Assembly (NCBI GenBank): GCA_017465825.1
Contig: JAFTVI010000034.1
Span: forward strand, 1-64,000
DNA length: 64,000 nucleotides
Source: Clostridia bacterium
GTDB lineage: Bacteria; Bacillota; Clostridia; Oscillospirales; Acutalibacteraceae
Direction of reading: 5' to 3'
Position 1 is the first letter of the stretch, and each line of letters opens with the position of its first letter. Positions 25,024 through 32,588 of the stretch are shown in pieces. The notes beneath the pieces were generated by a model. The model did not search any database, was not told the DNA's origin, and saw nothing but the letters and a program-made list of their open reading frames with translations. The position numbers were made by a program, and so were the translations under genes.

Positions 25024-25971
25024 TTACAGCAGAGCCGTAGCTACTGCCGCATAATCACCAATATTTTCCCCGAGTTCAGCAGGAACAACCTTGCAGCAGG
25101 ATGCCGAAATTGCAAGCGCTTCACGTTTTATCACATTTTCGGCGGAATCCCATAAAAGATTTTTACTCCTTGCAAAAATACTACCGAGAACTATAACCTC
25201 AGGATTGAGCAAATCAATAACAATCGATAAGCCTTTGCCAAGATATTCACCGCAAATGCGATAAACCTCAATTGCAGTTTCATCGCCGTTATTGGCGGCA
25301 TCTGCAATTGATTTAGCCGTTACATCTGACTGTGTCATTCCTTTTTGGAAGTATTCAGGATAATGCCCTGTCTGCACCTTTTCAAGTGCTTTCAGATAGC
25401 CGAGCTGAGCAATACCGCCGCCACTGCAGAAGCCTTCAAATGAACCAGCTTTACCGTAACCGACAGGCCCGAAATTATCAAGTCTTATATGACCTAATTC
25501 ACCTGCATTGTCATTTGTTCCGCTGTAAAGCTTGCCGTCCAGAATAAGACCTGCTCCGAGACCTGTACCGAATGTCATAAAAATCATATTCTGACTTCCC
25601 TTGCCTGCACCGAATTTCCATTCTGCAACAGCACAGGCGTTTGCATCATTCTGCAAGCGGGTTACAACACCGTAGTGAGTCTGAATCTGTTTTACGATTT
25701 CTACATTATCCCATCCCGCAAGATTTGGCGGTGACATTATAACTCCCTTTTTGCTGTCAAGAGGACCTCCACAGGATATTCCTATTGAATCCGGTGTGCA
25801 GTCAAGAATGGAATCCGCCATATTAATAAGCCTGTCTATCATTTCCGACGGACTGATGCTCAAGTCAGTTTCACATTTTTCTTTTCTGAGAAGACTTATA
25901 TTTTCTCCGTCCCACTCTGCTGTTACAACAGCGCATTTTGTGCCGCCGATGTCAAAACCTAAGATATACAT
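25024..25971 (-). CDS. ROK family sugar kinase
   Basis: A 315-residue ROK protein without a DNA-binding domain, so a kinase and not a repressor. The N-terminal ATP loop is LGFDIGGTKCAVV. GELGHI and the substrate-site block TFGTGLGAGLILDGKLY are present. The usual CxCGxxGC zinc site is not evident; a shorter FCSGGGIAQLG stands at the equivalent place. The ATG at 25971 follows CGGTGAT. It is the first gene of the operon with the SIS isomerase and amidohydrolase, from a TTGCAA-N17-TATAAT promoter. The sugar is unknown. Confidence 0.87.
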   Translation of the reverse strand: MYILGFDIGGTKCAVVTAEWDGENISLLRKEKCETDLSISPSEMIDRLINMADSILDCTPDSIGISCGGPLDSKKGVIMSPPNLAGWDNVEIVKQIQTHYGVVTRLQNDANACAVAEWKFGAGKGSQNMIFMTFGTGLGAGLILDGKLYSGTNDNAGELGHIRLDNFGPVGYGKAGSFEGFCSGGGIAQLGYLKALEKVQTGHYPEYFQKGMTQSDVTAKSIADAANNGDETAIEVYRICGEYLGKGLSIVIDLLNPEVIVLGSIFARSKNLLWDSAENVIKREALAISASCCKVVPAELGENIGDYAAVATALL

Positions 25972-25988
25972 AATTATCACCGACAATA

Positions 25989-26017
25989 ATTATACAACAA
26001 GTGATTTCAGTTTGCAA
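25989..26017 (-). promoter_or_regulatory. Promoter of the ROK-SIS-amidohydrolase operon
   Basis: Minus strand TTGCAA (26012-26017), 17-bp spacer, TATAAT (25989-25994), in the gap to the divergent ADP-ribosylglycohydrolase gene. Confidence 0.7.
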
Positions 26018-26075
26018 TATTTACTTGTTTTCTTTTATCGTTTGTGTTACTATAAATCGGAAAGCAGGTGTTCTT

Positions 26076-27425
26076 ATGACAAAGATTAAAATGGATTATA
26101 AAAATCTGCAGGAATGGGATTTTTATACAAACGATATTTCAACTGAGCTTACACAGCTTATTGCTGAGGGTAAGGATATTGACGAATTCATACCGATTTT
26201 TGAAAGCGTTGCAAAATTGTCAAACAGCGAGCATAAGTCGGAATTATGTGATGTTTTATATAAAATCGCTATGGATGCGAAAATCCGTGATGATTACAAA
26301 TACTATGAACCCTCAGATCTGGACGGCATAAAAAAATTAAGAAAACAGCATAAAATCAACGGCACAGTGCCGGATGCTGATTTATTGAAAAAGAAAATTC
26401 ACGGCGCGTGGACTGGCAGGATTGCAGGCTGTCTTTTAGGAAAACCTCTTGAGGGCATCCGCACGAATGAGCTTATACCTCTGCTTAAGGAAACGGGAAA
26501 TTATCCGATGAGCAGATATGTATTGAAGCGCGACATTACCGAGGAAATGTGCAATAGATTCAAATTCAATTTGCGGGATAAATGCTTTGCAGACACAGTT
26601 GACGGTATGCCCGTTGACGATGATACCAATTACACAGCTCTTTATCAACTGCTCATTGAAAAATACGGCAGAGATTTCACGCCCGAAAATGTTGCTCGGT
26701 TATGGCTTGGTTCACAGAGCAGAGATGCATATTTTACCGCTGAAAGAGTTGCATTTGGCAACTTTGTAAGAGGCTATGCACCACCTGAATCAGCAATATA
26801 CAAAAATCCTTACAGAGAGTGGATCGGTGCACAGATAAGAGCCGATTATTTCGGCTATATCAACCCCGGCAAGCCTGAAATTGCCGCTGAAATGGCGTAC
26901 AGAGATGCAAGCATCTCTCACATCAAGAACGGAATTTACGGTGAAATGTTTGCTGCCGCTATGCTTGCCTGTGCCGCTGTTACCGATGATATCAACGAAA
27001 TTATTATGGGCGGACTTGCTGAAATTCCGCACACATCAAGGCTGTATGAAGCTGTGACAGGCATTATCAATATGCATAACAGCGGAAAAAGCATTAACGA
27101 TTGTTATAAACATATCCATTCTGAATTTGATGAACATACAGGCTACGGCTGGTGTCATACAATATCAAACGCAATGATTGTTACAACAGGTCTGCTTTAC
27201 GGCGAGGGTGACTTGGGTAAGTCAATATGCATTGCAGTTGAAGCAGGATTTGATACTGACTGCAACGGCGCAACAGTCGGCTCTGTAATAGGAATGCGAA
27301 ACGGAATAGATTGCATAGGAGAAGAGTGGACAAAACCGCTTAATGACACACTTCATACATCAATTTTCGGTATCGGAACGGTTAAAATATCCGAACTCGC
27401 TGAAAAAACTCTCAAGCATATATAA
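26076..27425 (+). CDS. ADP-ribosylglycohydrolase family protein
   Basis: A 449-residue protein. An approximately 110-residue helical N-terminal region precedes the ADP-ribosylglycohydrolase fold, which opens with KIHGAWTGRIAGCLLGKPLEG. The metal-site motifs are DDTNYT and, near the C-terminus, EAGFDTDCNGATVGSVIGM (DTD). In known members these Asp residues hold two Mg ions used to cleave an N- or O-glycosidic bond to ADP-ribose or a related ribosyl group. The ATG at 26076 follows AGCAGGTG; the frame is open further upstream but without a ribosome site. It is divergent from the ROK operon and convergent with xylB, suggesting a carbohydrate role and not protein de-ADP-ribosylation. Confidence 0.85.
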   Translation: MTKIKMDYKNLQEWDFYTNDISTELTQLIAEGKDIDEFIPIFESVAKLSNSEHKSELCDVLYKIAMDAKIRDDYKYYEPSDLDGIKKLRKQHKINGTVPDADLLKKKIHGAWTGRIAGCLLGKPLEGIRTNELIPLLKETGNYPMSRYVLKRDITEEMCNRFKFNLRDKCFADTVDGMPVDDDTNYTALYQLLIEKYGRDFTPENVARLWLGSQSRDAYFTAERVAFGNFVRGYAPPESAIYKNPYREWIGAQIRADYFGYINPGKPEIAAEMAYRDASISHIKNGIYGEMFAAAMLACAAVTDDINEIIMGGLAEIPHTSRLYEAVTGIINMHNSGKSINDCYKHIHSEFDEHTGYGWCHTISNAMIVTTGLLYGEGDLGKSICIAVEAGFDTDCNGATVGSVIGMRNGIDCIGEEWTKPLNDTLHTSIFGIGTVKISELAEKTLKHI

Positions 27426-27431
27426 CAGCAA

Positions 27432-27466
27432 CACCCTAAGGTTTCATACCTTAGGGTGAAATTTTT
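27432..27466. terminator. Bidirectional terminator between ARH-like gene and xylB
   Basis: CACCCTAAGGT / ACCTTAGGGTG perfect 11-bp stem with loop TTCAT and a T-run on the plus side. Confidence 0.85.
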
Positions 27467-28934
27467 ATTTAATCAAACCAAACACATCTTTTACGGCAGG
27501 ATAAATGTTTTTGAATTTATTGTACTGTTGTTCGTACCTTGCGGCAATTTCAGCATCGGGAGTAACTACACAGGCTGTTTTTGCAAAAGATTCTGCACAG
27601 TCTTTTACTGATTCAAAGTCACCGTTGCCTACCATTGCAAGCAAAGCACCGCCAAAGCTGGGTCCTTCCTCCGTAACGGGAATTTCGAGAGTTATATTAA
27701 GCACATTTGCAAGGATTTTTCGCCATAAAGCAGACTTTGCACCGCCGCCGCAAAAACCGCTTTTTTCTATACTTATGCCTGCATTTTTTACAATTTCAAT
27801 ATTATCCCTTATAGCAAACGCAACGCCTTCAAGCACAGCCTGCACCATACTCTCGCGTTTTGTGTCAAGACTCATACCAATAAAAGTACCTCTTGCATCG
27901 GTATTATTGATAGGACTGCGCTCACCCATAAGATATGGCAAAAAGTATACATTATTATTGCCAAGCATATCATCGCTGATTCCGATCTGTTCAGCTGAAT
28001 AATCATCAGTGCCGAGAATATCGGTACAGAACCATTTGTTGCAAACTGCAGCAGAAAGAATACAGCCCATTATGTGCCAACCGCCGTCTGCGTGGCAGAA
28101 TGTGTGAATAGCTTTATTTGTAAGCTCAGGGAATTTTTCAGATGAAATAAACACCGTACCTGACGTACCCAATGAAATGTTGCATTTGCCGTCGGACACG
28201 GTAGCACTGCCCACAGCCGCGCCAGCATTATCACCTGCACCTGCAACTACTTTTACACTGTCGGGCAAGCCTAAAAGTGCTGCAATATCGGCCTTGATTG
28301 TACCTATAACATCGTAGCTATCAAAAAGATGCGGCATCTGCTGTTCGGTAATGCCGCAAATTTGAAGCATTTCCTTTGACCAGCATTTATTTTTCACATC
28401 AAGCAAGAGCATTCCCGACGCATCTGAATAATCTGTACAATGAACACCAGTTAGCAGATAATTTATATAGTCTTTGGGCAACATTATTTTGCTGATTTTA
28501 TTGAAATTATCCGGCTCATTTTCTTTAAGCCAAAGAATTTTGGGGGCTGTAAAGCCTGCAAACGCCATGTTTGCAGTATAATCCGCAAGCTCCTTAACTG
28601 TGTTAAGATATGCAGTTTCTTTGTCCGTTCTGCCGTCGTTCCACAGGATAGCATTGCGGATGACATTATCATTTTCATCAAGAATCACAAGACCGTGCAT
28701 CTGCCCTGCGATGCCAAGACTGCAGACGGACGATGCGTCAATATCTGCCACAAGCTCCCTTATGCCCTCAACAAATGCAAGCCACCAATCACGCGGATTC
28801 TGCTCACTCCAGCCGACCTGAGGATAAAAAAGGTCGTAAGATTTTGAAACCGAGTTTACAATTTCACCTTTAACATTTACAAGTGATAGCTTCAATGATG
28901 ATGTGCCTAAATCCGCACCGATATAATAATTCAT
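27465..28934 (-). CDS. xylB: Xylulokinase (FGGY family)
   Basis: A 489-residue FGGY kinase, phosphorylating D-xylulose to xylulose 5-phosphate. ADLGTSSLKLSLV is the first phosphate loop; GWSEQNPRDWW, CSLGIAGQMHGLV, NAILWNDGRTDKE, SLGTSGTVF and GVAFAIRDN are close to xylulokinase. The start follows AAGGAGTAATTAT. No xylose isomerase, transporter or XylR is adjacent, so the true substrate could be another ketose. An inverted repeat (28992-29025) abuts its -35 box. Confidence 0.88.
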   Translation of the reverse strand: MNYYIGADLGTSSLKLSLVNVKGEIVNSVSKSYDLFYPQVGWSEQNPRDWWLAFVEGIRELVADIDASSVCSLGIAGQMHGLVILDENDNVIRNAILWNDGRTDKETAYLNTVKELADYTANMAFAGFTAPKILWLKENEPDNFNKISKIMLPKDYINYLLTGVHCTDYSDASGMLLLDVKNKCWSKEMLQICGITEQQMPHLFDSYDVIGTIKADIAALLGLPDSVKVVAGAGDNAGAAVGSATVSDGKCNISLGTSGTVFISSEKFPELTNKAIHTFCHADGGWHIMGCILSAAVCNKWFCTDILGTDDYSAEQIGISDDMLGNNNVYFLPYLMGERSPINNTDARGTFIGMSLDTKRESMVQAVLEGVAFAIRDNIEIVKNAGISIEKSGFCGGGAKSALWRKILANVLNITLEIPVTEEGPSFGGALLAMVGNGDFESVKDCAESFAKTACVVTPDAEIAARYEQQYNKFKNIYPAVKDVFGLIK

Positions 28935-28962
28935 ATAATTACTCCTTGAAAGAATTTATTAT

Positions 28963-28991
28963 ATATTATCATATCAGTAAGAAATTGGCAA
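28963..28991 (-). promoter_or_regulatory. Promoter of xylB
   Basis: Minus strand TTGCCA (28986-28991), 17-bp spacer, TAATAT (28963-28968). Confidence 0.65.
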
Positions 28992-29025
28992 GTGCTTACA
29001 ATAAGAATAAATTTATTGCAAGCAC
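28992..29025. repeat. Inverted repeat between the CFI-box operon end and xylB promoter
   Basis: Thirteen-base arms GTGCTTACAATAA (28992-29004) and TTATTGCAAGCAC (29013-29025) with one G-U-compatible mismatch. It directly abuts the xylB -35 box. It may terminate the upstream CFI-box operon or act as an operator for xylB; a clear T-run is lacking. Confidence 0.6.
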
Positions 29026-29044
29026 CTATTACTTAATTTTTTAT

Positions 29045-30118
29045 TTAATCATAATATGGTGTTGATTCAACTCCATCTGCTTGTAAGTCAGCAATCATTC
29101 GATCTAACTTACCTTTCCACATTTTTTTAAACCATTCAGTATGTCCAAACCATTTTACGATAGTGGGACTGATTGCATAATATGTTTTAATAAATGTTCT
29201 ACCATACCAAGTTTTTGCAAGAGTGTAATCACGATAACGACGAAGTGTCCAAACTTCGGGACAATCATACGAACCATATACTGAGGTTGCCACATAGCAA
29301 CCTCCTTTTTTGTCAGATCTCTGTTCTTTATTTTTATTAGTATTCTCAGTATTATTTTGAACTGAATCCGATTTAAATCCACATTGCTTTACTATATAAT
29401 CATCTAAATTCTGAACAAGCATATTATGATAAGCAAGTTTATTATTATACAATACTACTCCTGTTGTTACAAAACAAGGAAGTCTATCCTCAAAAGCATT
29501 AGTTGATGGTAATGTTTTTTTACAAGTACTTAATCTTTTGATTTCATTATATTCAGATTTTATAGTATTTATCGGTAAAGAAGGTATAGAAGAAATAATT
29601 TTCACCCATTCACACATCAATCCTGCGATATAAGGTCCACTATTTGTTGGTAAATCTGTAGCATTTTTCAGCAAAGCAAATATTTGTGCCTTTAAAGACT
29701 TATATATATCTAGTGCAACATTTCCCTTATCATCAGCGAGTGCGACAGCACGCTTTGCATACGCTAATGCTTTGTCAAGTTTTGGATCTTTCAAACTTGA
29801 TTCCCAGCCAGCTGATTTTGCCATTAACAAATATCCTTCACATCTATCAGAATCTAATTCAAGGATTTTTTCTGCATATTTGATAACACTGGTAGAATCT
29901 TTTCCCTCTACGGCAACTTCCGCTAACAACATAAAGTTTGCAATCGATTTTGAGTTATCAACTTTTATTGTACTGCCTGATACATCAACAGTACCCTCAA
30001 TCATCATTTTCTTTGCTTCTTCTACAGAATATTTCATTCCGCAGTTTTGGCATACAAACACACCATCCTGCTTAATAAGTTCTGTTCCTCCGCACATTTC
30101 ACAAGTTAATTGTTTCAT
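29045..30118 (-). CDS. Zinc-ribbon / helical-repeat / CFI-box C-terminal domain protein
   Basis: A 357-residue protein. Residues 6-26 form a zinc ribbon (CEMC...CQNC, C6, C9, C23, C26). The middle, about 60-150, looks like TPR helices (KYAEKILELDSDRCEGYLLM, ALAYAKRAVALADDKG). A polar linker with many Asn and Lys follows. The last 84 residues begin CYVATSVYGSYDCPEV and continue LRRYRDYTLAKTWYGR, which I recognise as a CFI-box (C-[FY]-[IV]-A-T-x2-YG) C-terminal domain, with amphipathic or hydrophobic stretches suggesting membrane contact. It is the last gene of the SPFH operon, 15 bp after the 70-aa gene. Function unknown. Confidence 0.8.
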   Translation of the reverse strand: MKQLTCEMCGGTELIKQDGVFVCQNCGMKYSVEEAKKMMIEGTVDVSGSTIKVDNSKSIANFMLLAEVAVEGKDSTSVIKYAEKILELDSDRCEGYLLMAKSAGWESSLKDPKLDKALAYAKRAVALADDKGNVALDIYKSLKAQIFALLKNATDLPTNSGPYIAGLMCEWVKIISSIPSLPINTIKSEYNEIKRLSTCKKTLPSTNAFEDRLPCFVTTGVVLYNNKLAYHNMLVQNLDDYIVKQCGFKSDSVQNNTENTNKNKEQRSDKKGGCYVATSVYGSYDCPEVWTLRRYRDYTLAKTWYGRTFIKTYYAISPTIVKWFGHTEWFKKMWKGKLDRMIADLQADGVESTPYYD

Positions 30119-30133
30119 TTTTTTACCTCTCTT

Positions 30134-30346
30134 TTATATTATAATTTCAAGTAAACCTTTTCCGCTTACTTTTATGTTTTTAAAAATTTTTAATTCATTT
30201 AAAATTTTTATACACTCACTATTACCTTCACTAGAATTAGGAAAACCATAATCATTTGGTCGTATCCATAACTGACCATCGTTGTTATTTGATGCTTTTC
30301 TATAAATGTCATCTATCATTTTCTGCTTTTGTTCCTCGGTAATCAT
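30134..30346 (-). CDS. Small protein of unknown function (70 aa)
   Basis: A 70-residue soluble, mixed-charge protein (MITEEQKQKMIDDIYRK at the start, GKGLLEIII at the end). I recognise no domain. It starts two bases after the stop of the four-TM protein and 15 bp before the CFI-box gene, so it is translated as part of the SPFH operon. The tight spacing is the main support for it being real. Confidence 0.65.
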   Translation of the reverse strand: MITEEQKQKMIDDIYRKASNNNDGQLWIRPNDYGFPNSSEGNSECIKILNELKIFKNIKVSGKGLLEIII

Positions 30347-30348
30347 TT

Positions 30349-31023
30349 TTATTCACCCTTTAATAATTTTACTTTTTTATTTCTCTCTGTCAAAAGCGTT
30401 TCTATTTCTTTTACGCTTTCGGTTTTTTTATCGGTTATTTTGAGTTCTGCTATTTTGCTGTTAATTTCTATTTCAATATCAATAAGTTCATTATTGCTCA
30501 TAGGGTCGCTGAAACGTATTTTTTCGGCAAGCTGCTTCAGCAATTCCCTCATATCTTCGTCAATTTCGTTCTCGGCAATCATTTCAACATCAGTCTGAAG
30601 TGATTTGATATAAAAAACTTTCTTTTCAATCTTTGGTTCAACTCGGTTGATTTCATTTTTACCGACTTCTGTTCCAATCAAGAATATTGCTGAGATTCCG
30701 AGTATAAAGGCACATACTACAACAGCAATCCACATCTGTGTCAACGGATAAGCCATAAATACAGAGAAAGCAATAATCTGAATAATTAAATATATAATTC
30801 CGACAGCAACAAGCGGAATACCAAGAAATTTACTTTTAATTTTATCTGAGCCTTTGAATGCATAGATCCAAACACCAATTTGCAATACAAACGCTATAAC
30901 AGTAAATACATAAGCAATCCAAAAAGTTGATGTTTTTGCAGTGGGAATAACAAATGCAATCACATTGAATAATATAAACACAACGCCTAACGCGGCATAA
31001 CACATTACTTTATTTTTTCTCAT
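30349..31023 (-). CDS. Four-TM membrane protein with cytoplasmic coiled-coil tail
   Basis: A 224-residue protein with four hydrophobic helices in the first 120 residues (about 8-27, 35-55, 68-90, 97-117), then a charged helical tail with heptad-like Leu/Ile spacing (IDEDMRELLKQLAEKIRF, IDIEIEINSKIAELKI). No enzyme motif is visible. The ATG at 31023 lies three bases after the SPFH stop, whose 3' end supplies a GGGAG ribosome site. It is probably the membrane anchor or partner of the SPFH protein. Confidence 0.8.
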   Translation of the reverse strand: MRKNKVMCYAALGVVFILFNVIAFVIPTAKTSTFWIAYVFTVIAFVLQIGVWIYAFKGSDKIKSKFLGIPLVAVGIIYLIIQIIAFSVFMAYPLTQMWIAVVVCAFILGISAIFLIGTEVGKNEINRVEPKIEKKVFYIKSLQTDVEMIAENEIDEDMRELLKQLAEKIRFSDPMSNNELIDIEIEINSKIAELKITDKKTESVKEIETLLTERNKKVKLLKGE

Positions 31024-31026
31024 TAA

Positions 31027-32193
31027 TTAACTCTCCCTTTTCGTACCGCACTTAGGGCAGAACTTGCCCGGTTTGATAAACTTAAATCCGCAGTTGCTGC
31101 AATTATCGGGAGATGACTGCGGCGTTCCGCACTCATCACAATATGCTGCACCGGGTGTTAGTTTTGCTCCACAGTTTTCGCAAAAGAGATTCCCTGCTTG
31201 CGGTTGTGTCGGAACTGCAACAAATGCATCATTTACTGCACCGCTGACCATACCGCCTACTGTGCCGCCGATTCCTGACATAACACCAAGACCGATACCC
31301 ATATTTGTAAATTCTCCAACACCTTCGTTTTGTGCGGCTTGTTCAGCGACATCAAAACCTCGCTCCTGCTGATATGTATAGCCTTCAGTCGCACGCTTCT
31401 GCGCCAATGCCTGTGACTCAATAACGGTCTTTTGGGCTTCAGTCTGCGCATAAATTACATCGGTCTGTTGTTTTAACCTTGCTTCTGCAATATCTGCATA
31501 CTGACGGAAATGCAGCTCCTTGAATTTTTCATATTGAGGATCACCGTCAGGTTTTACTATGGTAGTTACAAAGAAGCGATTTAACGTAACGCCATATTCT
31601 TCAAAATCACCAATCAAACGAGCCTGTATGCCTTTGGAGAAAATTTCAAGTCTTTCATCAATTTCAAAAATATTGATAGCGCTCGCTTTCATTTCCTGAG
31701 CTATGTAGGTTTTTACCCTTGCCATCAAGAATGCACGGAAGAATGTTGTGAGTTGATTTCTGTCAAGAATACATTCTGTGCCTACAAGTTTTATTAATAA
31801 TTTGCGAGAGTCCTCAACACTGAGAGACATTTCACCGGATGCGCCAATGGATAACGGAAACTTGTACGTAGGTTCAACATACTGTACCTTGCTGTCAGTT
31901 CCCCACTTAATAGCCATTTGCTCTGTTTTGTTTATAAAATAGACTTCGCAATGAAATGGTGTTTCACCATCGGTAGGAATATTAATAAATTTACGAATCA
32001 GCGGAATATTTTGTGTTTCAAGAGTATGACGCCCCGGACCAAACAAGTCGAGTGCCTGTCCGTTCATAAAAAATATTGATTCCTGACTTTCGTGTACTAT
32101 CAACTGTGTTGTAGTGTTAAAATCCTCGCACGGATGCTTCCAGATAAATGTACTGTTATCTCCTTCGTATTTAATTATTTGGGAAATATGCAA
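31027..32193 (-). CDS. SPFH-domain protein with C-terminal double zinc ribbon (YdjI-like)
   Basis: A 388-residue protein. Residues 1-250 match the SPFH class of the YdjI / 'virion core protein' type: ESQESIFFMNGQALDLFGPG, HTLETQNIPLIRKF and FFRAFLMARVKTYIAQEM. Then come a coiled-coil (QYADIAEARLKQQTDVIYAQ), a Gly-rich segment, and two zinc ribbons (CENC...CDEC, CSNC...CPKC) from residue 338. SPFH proteins oligomerise on membranes. I assign a TTG start at 32193 nine bases after GGAG; an ATG seven bases upstream is out of frame. It heads a four-gene operon from a consensus promoter and is divergent from an XRE gene. Confidence 0.88.
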   Translation of the reverse strand: MHISQIIKYEGDNSTFIWKHPCEDFNTTTQLIVHESQESIFFMNGQALDLFGPGRHTLETQNIPLIRKFINIPTDGETPFHCEVYFINKTEQMAIKWGTDSKVQYVEPTYKFPLSIGASGEMSLSVEDSRKLLIKLVGTECILDRNQLTTFFRAFLMARVKTYIAQEMKASAINIFEIDERLEIFSKGIQARLIGDFEEYGVTLNRFFVTTIVKPDGDPQYEKFKELHFRQYADIAEARLKQQTDVIYAQTEAQKTVIESQALAQKRATEGYTYQQERGFDVAEQAAQNEGVGEFTNMGIGLGVMSGIGGTVGGMVSGAVNDAFVAVPTQPQAGNLFCENCGAKLTPGAAYCDECGTPQSSPDNCSNCGFKFIKPGKFCPKCGTKRES

Positions 32194-32222
32194 TTTTCAT
32201 CACTCCTGCCACAAAACGACAA

Positions 32223-32290
32223 ATTCTTATCTTTAACACAATTATAAGTCAAAAAAATGTTAATGTCAAGATATATTCCTATCTTTAACA
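32223..32290 (-). promoter_or_regulatory. SPFH-operon promoter bracketed by operator-like direct repeats
   Basis: Minus strand TTGACA (32264-32269), 17-bp spacer, TATAAT (32241-32246). ATTCTTATCTTTAACA (32223-32238) lies just downstream of -10, and ATTCCTATCTTTAACA (32275-32290), identical at 15 of 16 bases, lies six bases upstream of -35. The repeats are 52 bp apart, about five helical turns. They sit between the SPFH operon and the XRE gene, so the XRE protein is the obvious candidate ligand. Confidence 0.8.
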
Positions 32291-32309
32291 TATCGGAGAT
32301 GAAAATCAT

Positions 32310-32549
32310 ATGAAAATCTATGACTACAACGGTAAAAAAAACATATGCGGTGACAGAGTTCACGAAGCAAGATGTAAGTTAAGATTGACTCAAAGTGATT
32401 TAGCTGCTCAACTGCAAATCAACGGAATCAATATTGAACGCGACAGTGTTTCAAGAATTGAAATCGGAACAAGATTTGTTGCTGATTATGAATTACGAGA
32501 ACTGTCAAAAATTTTAAAAGTTTCTGTCGATTGGTTATTGGGAGATTGA
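32310..32549 (+). CDS. XRE family transcriptional regulator (79 aa)
   Basis: A 79-residue protein made almost entirely of one XRE helix-turn-helix: GDRVHEARCKLRLTQSDLAAQL, INIERDSVSRIEIGTRFVAD, LRELSKILKVSVDWLLGD. There is no sensor domain. The start follows CGGAG at about 11 bases. It is divergent from the SPFH operon, and the shared gap contains the paired 16-base repeats. It ends at a terminator shared with spoIVB. Confidence 0.9.
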   Translation: MKIYDYNGKKNICGDRVHEARCKLRLTQSDLAAQLQINGINIERDSVSRIEIGTRFVADYELRELSKILKVSVDWLLGD

Positions 32550-32554
32550 TTAAG

Positions 32555-32588
32555 AAAACAGCAAGTCGGTTGGCTTGCTGTTTTATAT
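32555..32588. terminator. Bidirectional terminator between XRE gene and spoIVB
   Basis: Perfect 11-bp stem AAAACAGCAAG / CTTGCTGTTTT, loop TCGGTTGG, with T-runs on both strands. Confidence 0.9.

Noticed and set aside
27505-28002. 165-residue plus-strand ORF
   Set aside because: It is antisense to the conserved C-terminal half of xylulokinase.
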